A stretch of 64,000 nt of DNA, from NCBI RefSeq assembly GCF_000172975.1, contig NZ_ABTR02000001.1:248001-312000 (forward strand). Reading direction: 5' to 3'. This DNA is from Dethiosulfovibrio peptidovorans DSM 11002 (GTDB lineage: Bacteria > Synergistota > Synergistia > Synergistales > Dethiosulfovibrionaceae). A program made the translations under genes and the position numbers. The notes beneath the pieces were generated by a model. The model saw nothing but the letters and a program-made list of their open reading frames with translations. It did no database searches and was not told the DNA's origin. Below are positions 34,116-42,236 of this stretch, in pieces (positions within the stretch are counted from its first letter, which is position 1; the number at the start of each line of letters is the position of its first letter).

Positions 34116-34475
34116 TCAGCCCAATACCTTGGACAAAGCGTCTACCACGCGGTCAGGCTGGAAAGGCTTGACGATAAAGTCCTTGGCTCCGGCTTGGATC
34201 GCCTCTATTACCATGGACTGCTGTCCCATGGCACTGACCATGACGACCTTACAGCCGGGATTGACGGCCTTTATGGCCTTGACCGCCTCTATTCCGTTCA
34301 TCTCAGGCATAGTGATATCCATCGTGACGATATCGGGATTGAGGTCTTTGTACATGGAAATCGCTACCTGACCGTTTTCCGCCTCTCCTACTACCTCGAA
34401 ACCGTTTTTCGTGAGAATATCCTTCAACATCATCCTCATGAAAGCGGCGTCATCGACAATAAGGACTGTAGCCAT
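34116..34475 (-). CDS. cheY: Chemotaxis response regulator CheY
   Basis: A 119-residue single receiver domain. The acidic pocket (Asp 8/9), phosphorylation site Asp 53 in VTMDITMPEMNG, and the Ser and Lys of later motifs (VMVSAMGQ, FIVKPF) are all present. Phosphorylated by CheA, it binds FliM or FliY at the switch. It lies between fliY and fliO, the same position as in Bacillus. ATG at 34475 with AGGAGG upstream. Confidence 0.96.
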   Translation of the reverse strand: MATVLIVDDAAFMRMMLKDILTKNGFEVVGEAENGQVAISMYKDLNPDIVTMDITMPEMNGIEAVKAIKAVNPGCKVVMVSAMGQQSMVIEAIQAGAKDFIVKPFQPDRVVDALSKVLG

Positions 34476-34513
34476 AATGCCCCTCCTGTTCGTCTATTCA
34501 AGTCATTTTCAGA

Positions 34514-35668
34514 TCAAGATCCGATCGACTGGATTTTCTCTCCCACGTTCAATATCTCCGTGACCCTTACACCGAAGTTTTCGTCGATCACGACGACCTC
34601 TCCCTTAGCGATCAACTTTCCGTTAACTAAAACATCTACAGGCTCTCCTGCCATCTTGTCCAATTCTATCACGGAACCGGGAGCAAATGACAGAACCTCG
34701 CCTACGCTCTTTCTAGTTCTTCCCAACTCCACCGTTACCCGGACGGGAATATCGGCTATGAGACCGATATTCGAGGGCAGCGAAGAATCGACGGCGGCAG
34801 GCTGAAGCGGGGAAAACTGAGCGGGACGGACGTCGACCGGAGGCGACGCCTCTCCCGAGGGAGGCTGAGACATCCCTGCCCCACCGCCTCCGGAAGGCCG
34901 AGGAGCTTGCTGCTGAGCTGGTCTCTGAGGCGGTGCTTCCGTCGGGCTTCCCTGAGAGGGCTGAGAGGCAGAAGGAGCAGGAACCTCCTGCTCTCCAATC
35001 AAAGCATCGGCAAAGGCAGAAGCGTGAACCGATGGAACGGAGATAAAGCTTTTGAAACTGTCCAGCCCCTCTATGGTAACCTCCATGGAAATGTACCAAA
35101 CGGGGACATCGCTCTCCATGTTAGGGAAAAGCAGCCAATCGTCCTCGGTAACCTCCGAGGCGGGATCGGTGGGGATGGCCTTTCGTCCCTTGAGCTTTCC
35201 ACTGAGGGATGTCATGGCGGAACCTACCACTTGGCTGAGCCCCTCCTGAGCGGCGTTGACGAACAGCTCGTTCGCCTCATCGGGAAGGTCCTTGCCCTCG
35301 CCTCCCATCATGAGATCGGCCAGGAGAACAACTCCTCCCTCGTTCATCACGACCGATACGGGAGCATCGTCAAAACCATCGCAACGGACGGAAAATAGCA
35401 GGTTTCGATTTCCTCCGATGGACCCCACCACATCGGACTGACCCTTTTCGCCTATCTCGGAGATCTGAACGGAGACTTCCCGTCCGGCCAACATACCTAT
35501 GACCCCGGTCGTGGCGTCGGAGAACATTCCGGCTAAATCCTCCAGAGCCTCGAGCTGGGCCTGGGTCAGACCGGGGGAGTCACCTCCCCCGCCGTCGTCG
35601 GAGCCTCCGGCCAAAGAGCCCTCCAACAGGGCGTTTATCTCGTCTTGACTGAGCAGTTCGTCAGACAT
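34514..35668 (-). CDS. fliY: Flagellar switch phosphatase FliY (CheC-like plus FliN domains)
   Basis: A 384-residue fused protein. It opens with a CheY-P binding peptide, LSQDEINALLEG (residues 6-17). A CheC-like domain lies at about 35-225, and includes EANELFVNAAQEGLSQVVGS. A Pro/Gln/Ala-rich linker runs over about 230-300. The C-terminal FliN domain (about 305-384, with LIADIPVRVTVELGRT) builds the C-ring. Such fusions dephosphorylate CheY-P at the motor. It starts two bases after fliM. Confidence 0.95.
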   Translation of the reverse strand: MSDELLSQDEINALLEGSLAGGSDDGGGGDSPGLTQAQLEALEDLAGMFSDATTGVIGMLAGREVSVQISEIGEKGQSDVVGSIGGNRNLLFSVRCDGFDDAPVSVVMNEGGVVLLADLMMGGEGKDLPDEANELFVNAAQEGLSQVVGSAMTSLSGKLKGRKAIPTDPASEVTEDDWLLFPNMESDVPVWYISMEVTIEGLDSFKSFISVPSVHASAFADALIGEQEVPAPSASQPSQGSPTEAPPQRPAQQQAPRPSGGGGAGMSQPPSGEASPPVDVRPAQFSPLQPAAVDSSLPSNIGLIADIPVRVTVELGRTRKSVGEVLSFAPGSVIELDKMAGEPVDVLVNGKLIAKGEVVVIDENFGVRVTEILNVGEKIQSIGS

Positions 35669-35670
35669 GA

Positions 35671-36675
35671 TTACTCCTCCTCTTCCTCGCTCGAGCCGTC
35701 GTCCGCCACCTCGAGAACCTCCACGGAATAACGTCCGTCAACGGTTCCCGGACGTCCGGTAAACTTGATCCTGCTCCCGACTCGAACCCTGACGGGATCG
35801 TCCAACATCGAATCCAACCGAATAACGTCGCCGACTCGAAGCCTCATGACGTCGAACAGGGATAAAACCGTGTCGCCTAACTCCAGATGGACCGGAACCT
35901 TCACCGTTCCCAGACTTGCGGTAAGAAATCCTCTATGATCCTGGTCCTTGTTCTTGCCGGTGGACGCGAACCAGATCTGAGAGCTGAGCTTGTCCATAAC
36001 CGGTTCCATGACGAAATAGGGTATACATAAGCTGACCATACCCTCCACGTCGCCGATGCTGACCCTCAAAGTCACCAGCAAAACCATATCAGTGCCGGGG
36101 CAGATCTGTACGAAGAAGGGGTTGCTCTCCATGCTATCGAAACGGAAGCGAACGTCTATGACGGTGCTCCAGCTGTCCTCGAGGAGCTCCAGCATCCTCA
36201 TGAAAACCCGTTCTATAACGGTGGACTCTATATCGGTCAAATCCCTTGGCTTTCCGAAAACCTCTCCCTTTCCGCCCAGCAACCGATCGATTATGGCGAA
36301 AACCAGGTTGGGATTCATCTCCACCACGGCATTGCCCTCAAGAGGATACATCTCCAGAACTCCCATTACGGTGGGCTGAACCATGGAGCGCACGAACTCC
36401 TCGTAGGCGACCTGATCCACCGATGCGACCTCGCAGGTCACTATGGACCGGACCATGGTCGACAGGCTGGTGGTGAGCTGTCTGCTGAAGGACTCGTGGA
36501 TCATCTGGATAGCCCTGAGCTGGTCCTTGCTGAACTTATCGGGACGACGGAAATCGTAACCCTTGACGTTCTTTTCCGCCGAAGCCTGAGATATCTCCTC
36601 GAAATCGACCTCTCCGCTGGTAAGGACGTCCAATAGGGAGTCTATCTCCGATTGAGACAGTACGTCGGGAGTCAC
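35671..36675 (-). CDS. fliM: Flagellar motor switch protein FliM
   Basis: A 334-residue FliM. The N-terminal LSQSEIDSLLDVL (6-18) is the CheY-P docking helix. The middle domain (about 45-230) carries the FliG contact region around EMYPLEGNAVVEMNP, and the C-terminal FliN-like domain (about 245-320) has VKVPVHLELGDTVLSL. The C-ring uses it to reverse rotation. GTG start at 36675 behind GGTGG. An acidic tail of Glu residues ends the protein. Confidence 0.96.
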   Translation of the reverse strand: MTPDVLSQSEIDSLLDVLTSGEVDFEEISQASAEKNVKGYDFRRPDKFSKDQLRAIQMIHESFSRQLTTSLSTMVRSIVTCEVASVDQVAYEEFVRSMVQPTVMGVLEMYPLEGNAVVEMNPNLVFAIIDRLLGGKGEVFGKPRDLTDIESTVIERVFMRMLELLEDSWSTVIDVRFRFDSMESNPFFVQICPGTDMVLLVTLRVSIGDVEGMVSLCIPYFVMEPVMDKLSSQIWFASTGKNKDQDHRGFLTASLGTVKVPVHLELGDTVLSLFDVMRLRVGDVIRLDSMLDDPVRVRVGSRIKFTGRPGTVDGRYSVEVLEVADDGSSEEEEE

Positions 36676-36712
36676 CGGATCTCACCACCTTTCAAGCATA
36701 ACGGCCCACGGA

Positions 36713-37168
36713 CTACTGAGTGACGAACTTTCTGAAAAGAACCCTTCTTACCGCGACCTTGCCATCCACCGACGGCAATATGGCGTTGATGCGGCGCCTC
36801 ATGTCGTCGCTGAGCTCCATGATTCCCTCTGCACTCCTGAAATCGTCGACGATGTGGTCCTTCACCGTAAGGAGAACTTCGTTTCTGATGTGGCTTCTCC
36901 AGCCCCCATCGGTCAAGATAGCCTCCGCCTTGGTGCCGGACGCCTCAAGGGCCAGCTCGAAGTTTACCAGATGGGGCTCTTTGTCCGCCAGGTTTACGAC
37001 GAAATCGCCAAAATCGACTATGGGGCCGGGACGTTCAAGATCCTTTGAGACCCCGGTAACGCTCCGCTCCTCGGCACCGAAACGAAGACCCATGAAATAA
37101 CCTCCCCCGGCACCCAGGGCGAGGGCGATCAAGGCTATGACCGCTATCAATAAAATCCTCTTGAGCAT
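36713..37168 (-). CDS. fliL: Flagellar basal body-associated protein FliL
   Basis: A 151-residue protein with one N-terminal membrane helix (about 4-24, ILLIAVIALIALALGAGGGY) and a periplasmic stomatin-like domain with VDFGDFVVNLAD and a C-terminal VRRVLFRKFVTQ. FliL surrounds and stabilises the stator. The ATG at 37168 is clear from the GGAGG six bases upstream; a longer reading to 37195 overlaps motB. Position between motB and fliM is usual. Confidence 0.95.
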   Translation of the reverse strand: MLKRILLIAVIALIALALGAGGGYFMGLRFGAEERSVTGVSKDLERPGPIVDFGDFVVNLADKEPHLVNFELALEASGTKAEAILTDGGWRSHIRNEVLLTVKDHIVDDFRSAEGIMELSDDMRRRINAILPSVDGKVAVRRVLFRKFVTQ

Positions 37169-37191
37169 ATAGACCTCCTTCTCCCCCGCCG

Positions 37192-37914
37192 TCACTGCTT
37201 AGGGTACTTAGAGAGAATAACCAGGTCCACCCGTCTATTTCTGGACCTGTTTTCATCGCTGTCGTTTGGTACCACTGGGCGGAAAGGACCGTAGCCTACC
37301 GCCTGCACTATCGAAGGGGAGATTCCGGCGGCATCCACCAGATAGGAGGCCACTATAGCGGCCCTTATGGCGGAAAGCCCCCAGTTGTCCCTGTAGGGAC
37401 CGCCTCTAAGAGGCCGGTCGTCGGTGTGTCCCTCCACCGCCAGAGCGGGAATCCTTCCTTTAAGGAACTCACCCAACTTGGCAAGCAGGCGCTTGCCCTC
37501 GGGACGTATATCGACCCCTCCCAGAGGGAACAGAAGCTGATCCGACAGAGACACGGTTACGCCTCTTTGGTCAACTATCACCGATACATCCTGCTCCATC
37601 TCCTGATCCTTTAAAAAGGAACGAAGCTCCCTGTCCACCTGGAACGTGGATTGGGTCTGGCGACGTTCCTCTCCGGCGTCGTAACCGGAGGAACCTCCGT
37701 AGGGCAAGGGGTCCTCCTGAAGGGATTTACCTCCGTCCAAAACCCCCAAAGCACCCTGGAAGGAGACCATCATCTTCTTGAACTTCTCCACATCTATGGA
37801 CGAAAAAGCGAAAAGCAGGACGAAGAAGGTAAGGAGCAAAGTCATCATATCGCCGTAGGTCGCAAGCCATCCGGCACCGCCTTTTTCCTCTTTCCGCCTC
37901 TTTTTCCTCACCAT
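37192..37914 (-). CDS. motB: Flagellar stator protein MotB (sodium-type features)
   Basis: A 240-residue MotB. One membrane helix (about 17-40) carries the ion-binding aspartate in LATYGDMMTLLLTFFVLL. A plug/linker follows, then an OmpA-like peptidoglycan-binding domain (about 115-235) with VEGHTDDRPL and NRSRNRRVDLVIL. The residues around the aspartate look more like PomB and MotS (sodium) than the proton-type YADFMTAMMAFF, so a sodium motor is likely; that is inference. It overlaps or abuts motA and fliL. Confidence 0.95.
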   Translation of the reverse strand: MVRKKRRKEEKGGAGWLATYGDMMTLLLTFFVLLFAFSSIDVEKFKKMMVSFQGALGVLDGGKSLQEDPLPYGGSSGYDAGEERRQTQSTFQVDRELRSFLKDQEMEQDVSVIVDQRGVTVSLSDQLLFPLGGVDIRPEGKRLLAKLGEFLKGRIPALAVEGHTDDRPLRGGPYRDNWGLSAIRAAIVASYLVDAAGISPSIVQAVGYGPFRPVVPNDSDENRSRNRRVDLVILSKYPKQ

Positions 37915-37917
37915 GGG

Positions 37918-38712
37918 CTATTCCTCTCCGCCCTTTTCGTTATCGTGCCGTTCCTCAAGCTCTTTCCGCTGCTCCGGAGGGAGGAATACCTTGAGCTTTT
38001 CCTCCACTATTCTAGGGTTCTCTCCGGCCTGAATAGCCAGGACTCCCTCGACCATGAGTTCTCTGACCACCGTTTCCTCCGAGGATCTGGCCGCCAGCTT
38101 GGCCGATGTAGGCAAAGCGAAGATATTGGCCATAAAGGAACCGTAAAAGGTCGTTATGAGAGCGACAGCCATTCCTGGCCCGAGAGAGCCCGGGTCGTCC
38201 AGGTTTCTGAGCATGGCTATGAGACCTATGAGGGTTCCCAACATACCGAAAGCGGGGAACAGCTCTCCCATGGTGTCGAACATGCCTTTGTTGGATGCGT
38301 GTCGCTCCTCCAAAACGCTGATCTCCGTGTCGAGGATAGCCTTGACCAACTCGGGATCGGTTCCGTCCACGACGAGCTGAATGGACTTGGCCAGGAACTC
38401 GTCGTCCAGCTCGGAGGCGTCGGCTTCAAGAGCCAGCAGCCCTTCTCGTCTGGCCTTCTCGGCAAAGCTGACTATGGTCTGTACCAAAGAGACCAGATCG
38501 GGAGTCTGGGAGAAAAAGGCGATTCTGGTGATCTTTCCCAGTTTTTTGATGCGATCCATCGGGTTCGCCATTATCACGGCACCCATGGTTCCGCCTATGG
38601 TTATCAACATGGACGGCAGGTTCACGAAGGCGGCGGCCTCACCTCCGGCCACTATGCCTCCCACGACCAATATCAAAGAAAGAGAAAGTCCGATAATTGT
38701 CGCCAGATCCAC
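37918..38712 (-). CDS. motA: Flagellar stator protein MotA
   Basis: A 264-residue MotA/PomA with four membrane helices (about 3-22, 30-52, 150-170, 183-205) and a cytoplasmic loop containing the charged residues that contact FliG (RREGLLALEADASEL). The segment LFPAFGMLGTLIGLIAML is the family signature. Five copies surround two MotB in the stator. GTG start at 38712 after GGAGG. Length is close to PomA, consistent with the sodium reading of MotB. Confidence 0.95.
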   Translation of the reverse strand: MDLATIIGLSLSLILVVGGIVAGGEAAAFVNLPSMLITIGGTMGAVIMANPMDRIKKLGKITRIAFFSQTPDLVSLVQTIVSFAEKARREGLLALEADASELDDEFLAKSIQLVVDGTDPELVKAILDTEISVLEERHASNKGMFDTMGELFPAFGMLGTLIGLIAMLRNLDDPGSLGPGMAVALITTFYGSFMANIFALPTSAKLAARSSEETVVRELMVEGVLAIQAGENPRIVEEKLKVFLPPEQRKELEERHDNEKGGEE

Positions 38713-38774
38713 GGTCAGGCCTCCATTTTTTTCAGATAGTCGAGTGTCGCTTCAATGATAAACCGACGACACCG

Positions 38775-38972
38775 CTACGTCAAAGAGGGCGGCAGCCCTC
38801 GTTTGGCCCGATAGGCCGCCGCCCTTTCCATTATCTCGCCGGGAGTTTCCTTCACTACGTAACGGTGGCCGTTCAGCAAGGTGACCACCGTGTCGGGATT
38901 GGCCTCCACGGTTTCTATGAGGTCGGCGTTCAGGACGAACACCGAGCCGTTCAGTCTGGTTACCTCTATCAC
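38775..38972 (-). CDS. flbD: FlbD/SwrD family flagellar protein
   Basis: A 65-residue protein beginning MIEVTRLNGSVFVLNADLIE, then TVVTLLNGHRYVVKET, both hallmarks of the FlbD (SwrD) family, found right after flgE in Gram-positive flagellar operons. In Bacillus the homologue increases motor power by promoting stator function, and here too it lies between flgE and motA, which fits that role. Cytoplasmic; no membrane segment. Confidence 0.92.
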   Translation of the reverse strand: MIEVTRLNGSVFVLNADLIETVEANPDTVVTLLNGHRYVVKETPGEIMERAAAYRAKRGLPPSLT

Positions 38973-39009
38973 CTTAAACGCCTCCGACCTTCACCTTACC
39001 TCGAAAAAA

Positions 39010-41637
39010 CTATCTCTTGAGGTTCAGAAGCTCCTCCAGAACGGAATCGCTGGTGGTGATGACCCTGGCGCTGGCCTGGAAACCTCTCTGGGTGGTTATA
39101 AGATCGGTGAACTCCTCGGTTATGTCGACGTTGCTGTACTCGAGAGAGCTTCCTGCTATGGTTCCCGCTCCTTCGACCATGGCGTTGACGATGGACGGAT
39201 CGCCGGAGTTTATCGATTTGGAGAAACAGGTGTTACCGGTTTTCACCAGCCCCTGGGGGTTGGCGAACATGGCAAGGGCCATCTTGTAGAGACCTCGATT
39301 CTGACCGTTGTCGTAGATCCCCACTATCGTTCCATCGTTGGAGACGGAGAAATCCTCCAATATCCCCATACTGTAACCGTTCTGAGTATAGGGTTTTGTG
39401 GTGAAGGCCGATCCGTACTGGGTAACTCCCTCTATCTCCTCTTTATCGAAAGACTTGCCGGAGAAGTCCAACACCACGTCGGCATCGTCGGCCCCTATGG
39501 CGGAGAAGCCTATGGAGATGGTGTTCTCGCCGCCAGAGAGCAGCTTACCCTCGGAGGAAAACCTTATGACTCCCTTGTTGTCCGAGAGTTTGAGCTCCGG
39601 TTCGTCCGGCAGGAAGGCCTCCCAGCTCCAGGCGTTGCTACCTACCTTTTTCCAGACAACCTCGAGGGTATGCTCGTTGCCGAGACTGTCATATATGGTG
39701 CCTTTGCCCTCGTGGACGCTGTCGGATCCCTCCCTTATCGAAGAGACGGGATCTCCACCGTCGGTTCCGTCGTAGGTGAAGATCAGCTTGGACGAATCGG
39801 TGGGAGAGGGCTTGATAGTGACATTCGCCCCGCCAGCGAAGCTGGAGGCAAACGTAGCCCCGGCACCACTAGCACTTGAATACTCGGAAGTAGCGGGAGC
39901 AAAGGTAACATCGCCAGCAGTGAGATCCATGTTAAAAGCCGTCATAACCCCCATATCGTTAGGTCCCCAGAGGGTAACAGTATCTCCATAATTACCGACG
40001 GTACCATCGCTGCTACTGTAATCGACCAGATATTGAGCTCCGTTTATCTCGGTGGTCTGGAAGTTGAAATCGCTGTAGGTCCATGTAGTCTTGCCTGTGT
40101 CCTCGTTCACGAGGGACAAAATCCCCTTCTCCGGGTTATAGACAACTTCGTGATCCTGAGCAATCACCGCAGTATCATCATCGGGATCCGAAGCAGATAA
40201 AGAAACGGTATCAGGACTCGGTTGAAGGATGACGTTACCGTCCTCGGAGACCCCTTTAAATGCCAGGTTTATCGTAGTACTTCCACCAATAACGCTATCG
40301 GCTAAGTCAAGTGTAATAAAATCGGAAATAGTAGTTCCCTCTTGAAATCTATAGGTTATATCAGCGGTAGCAGAGGTTCCATCTGTCGAAGTTACCGTGT
40401 AAGCAGGGGTAACGGTCGTATCTCCCTCTTTATTGACCCCGCTGTTGCTGGTGGCTGGTCCTATTATGGGGCTGACGTTACCCCGGAAGTTGAGGGCCTT
40501 GCCGGAGCTGTCTATCTCCAGGAAGAGGCTTACGGGATCGGGAAACTGGCTGTCCTCGCCGGTGGTCATCTTGAGGGTCGAGTCCGGGTCGAAGAGGCCG
40601 TCCTCGGTCTTGAGCACGTTCCACTGGAAGTAGTCTACCTGAGAATCACCGGAAGACTCCTCCTTTCCCTCTCCCCAGAGCCGCACCTGGGCCTTGTTGC
40701 CTATCTCGGTTATCTCCGCCAGATAGGTGTGGGTGGTTCCGGTGCTGTCGTCTATGCTTACGGCCTGATAGTTCATGTATGCGCTCATGGGGATGGAGGT
40801 TCCGTCTATGGAAAGCTCTCCCTTGGCGGCGTCGTAGTTTACGGTGTGGCCGGATGACCCCACAAGCTCCAGCTTGGGATAGTAGGTGGATTCGTCGTGG
40901 CTGCTCTGCTGCACTCCCTCAAAGCTGAAACGGAGGGTCTCGACGCTACCGTCGGCTTCGTTCTCCAGCCTTATGTTTATGAAGTCCGATACGTCCTCGC
41001 CTTCCGCCACGCTGATGGTGTACTCAGAGCCGAGTATCTCCGAGGAGAACTTGACCCCGTCGGGTATGCCGAGAGGAAGATAGGGATCCACCCGACTGTC
41101 CAGGTTGCACCTGTAGCCAACGGTCGAGGTGGCCTTGGCCTCCATTTTTCTACCTATGGGTATGTTTATGTCGCTGAGCTCCGAGCCGGTGGAGATCACT
41201 CCGTCCTCGTCAACGGTCATCTCGTTGCCCTGAACCCTGTAGCCGGTTCCGGACATGGCAAGGTCGGAGTTCGAGTCCAGCACGAACTGACCGGCCCTGG
41301 TGTAGAGGTTTTCTGCTCCGTTTCTTACGACGTAATACCCCTCGCCCTGGATGGCCATGTCTGTCCTGTTGCCGGTCTGGGACACGGTTCCCTGAGTGTG
41401 TATCGTCTCTATTCCGGCCACCTGAACACCTAAGCCTACCTGCTTTGCGTTGACCCCTCCCACGTTTCCGTCGGGAGCCATCGCTCCTCTCTCGGTCTGA
41501 GAGAGAAGGTCCTGAAATACCACGGTGGACTTCTTGAATCCAACGGTATTTACGTTGGCGATGTTGTTACCCACCACGTCCAGTCTTTTCTGGTGCGCCT
41601 TGGCACCGCTTACTCCGGTCAAGAGAGACCTCAACAT
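39010..41637 (-). CDS. flgE: Flagellar hook protein FlgE, enlarged by a duplicated domain
   Basis: An 875-residue hook protein, about twice the length of the enterobacterial one. The N-terminal D0 domain (DVVGNNIANVNTVGFKKS, 20-37), the D1 segment LYTRAGQFVLD and the C-terminal D0 (SNVDITEEFTDLITTQRGFQ) are conserved. The middle holds two domains that resemble each other: about 205-322 and 426-558. Shared marks are an EG..(V/I)SDFI start, an L.F.GV strand, a (V)NYD.AKGELS / VYNPEKGILS strand and a final (V)RLWG/TLWG. The second copy has lower G+C and different codon choice. ATG at 41637 after AAAGGAGG. Confidence 0.95.
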   Translation of the reverse strand: MLRSLLTGVSGAKAHQKRLDVVGNNIANVNTVGFKKSTVVFQDLLSQTERGAMAPDGNVGGVNAKQVGLGVQVAGIETIHTQGTVSQTGNRTDMAIQGEGYYVVRNGAENLYTRAGQFVLDSNSDLAMSGTGYRVQGNEMTVDEDGVISTGSELSDINIPIGRKMEAKATSTVGYRCNLDSRVDPYLPLGIPDGVKFSSEILGSEYTISVAEGEDVSDFINIRLENEADGSVETLRFSFEGVQQSSHDESTYYPKLELVGSSGHTVNYDAAKGELSIDGTSIPMSAYMNYQAVSIDDSTGTTHTYLAEITEIGNKAQVRLWGEGKEESSGDSQVDYFQWNVLKTEDGLFDPDSTLKMTTGEDSQFPDPVSLFLEIDSSGKALNFRGNVSPIIGPATSNSGVNKEGDTTVTPAYTVTSTDGTSATADITYRFQEGTTISDFITLDLADSVIGGSTTINLAFKGVSEDGNVILQPSPDTVSLSASDPDDDTAVIAQDHEVVYNPEKGILSLVNEDTGKTTWTYSDFNFQTTEINGAQYLVDYSSSDGTVGNYGDTVTLWGPNDMGVMTAFNMDLTAGDVTFAPATSEYSSASGAGATFASSFAGGANVTIKPSPTDSSKLIFTYDGTDGGDPVSSIREGSDSVHEGKGTIYDSLGNEHTLEVVWKKVGSNAWSWEAFLPDEPELKLSDNKGVIRFSSEGKLLSGGENTISIGFSAIGADDADVVLDFSGKSFDKEEIEGVTQYGSAFTTKPYTQNGYSMGILEDFSVSNDGTIVGIYDNGQNRGLYKMALAMFANPQGLVKTGNTCFSKSINSGDPSIVNAMVEGAGTIAGSSLEYSNVDITEEFTDLITTQRGFQASARVITTSDSVLEELLNLKR
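39964..40440 (-). other. Low-G+C segment inside flgE
   Basis: By hand count, 40141-40380 has 108 G or C in 240 bases (45%), while 40501-40560, also in flgE, has 37 in 60 (62%). The segment encodes the second copy of the duplicated hook domain and the stretch before it. Codons such as GTA, ACA, GCA and TCA are more frequent than in the flanks. It looks like a replaced or acquired surface domain. Confidence 0.6.
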
Positions 41638-41755
41638 AGAAAACGACCTCCTTTAAACTTTTGAGAGATCGGCAGTCCGTTGCCTGGCTCTCCATCCCGC
41701 CTTCCATGGTGGGGCTTCAATTCCGTCATCTTACAGAAACTCATTGCCGTATGTT

Positions 41756-42208
41756 TCAAGCGCTTTCCGTTCCCGGAAGGGCCACGGAGATTATTCTGCT
41801 TATGTCTGCCTCGGAACCGTCGGTCATCTTCAGTACGACCGATCCGTTTTCATGGGATATGGACTGGACTATACCCGTCTTTTCCTCCGTCAGCTGGTTG
41901 CCCTGGTCGTCCTGATAGGCATGAGAGTAGGTTACCTCGAACCCTATGTAGCTCACGGCGTTTCCGAGCTGTAGAGAGAGCATCTCCTCCATGCTGCTAT
42001 TCATGTTCATGAGCTGTTCAACCGTGGTGAACTGGGAGAACTGGGCCGCCATTTCGTTGGTGTCCATGGGCTCCAGAGGATCCTGGTTTTTCAGCTGTTC
42101 TATGTAGAGCTTGAGAAAGTCGTCCTTGTCCATGGCGCTTTTTATCTCCCTCGACTGACCGGCGGTGTAGCTGGAGGACGCCGAGGAATAGGGGTTTACC
42201 GTAGTCAT
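41756..42208 (-). CDS. flgD: Hook cap protein FlgD
   Basis: A 150-residue FlgD. The N-terminal segment MDKDDFLKLYIEQLKNQDPL and EMAAQFSQFTTVEQLMNM form the conserved cap domain. The C-terminal part (about 85-150) is short and lacks the full Ig-like region of enterobacterial FlgD, as in Gram-positive forms. It caps the growing hook and is shed when the hook is complete. It follows fliK and precedes flgE by 118 bases, a gap in which I see only the flgE ribosome site AAAGGAGG. Confidence 0.94.
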   Translation of the reverse strand: MTTVNPYSSASSSYTAGQSREIKSAMDKDDFLKLYIEQLKNQDPLEPMDTNEMAAQFSQFTTVEQLMNMNSSMEEMLSLQLGNAVSYIGFEVTYSHAYQDDQGNQLTEEKTGIVQSISHENGSVVLKMTDGSEADISRIISVALPGTESA

Positions 42209-42236
42209 AGCGTATCCGACCTCCCTGCCTAAGTTT

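Noticed and set aside
38744-38772. Inverted repeat GTGTCG / CGACAC between flbD and motA
   Set aside because: Six-base arms with a 17-base loop are expected by chance in this G+C range and no U-run follows.
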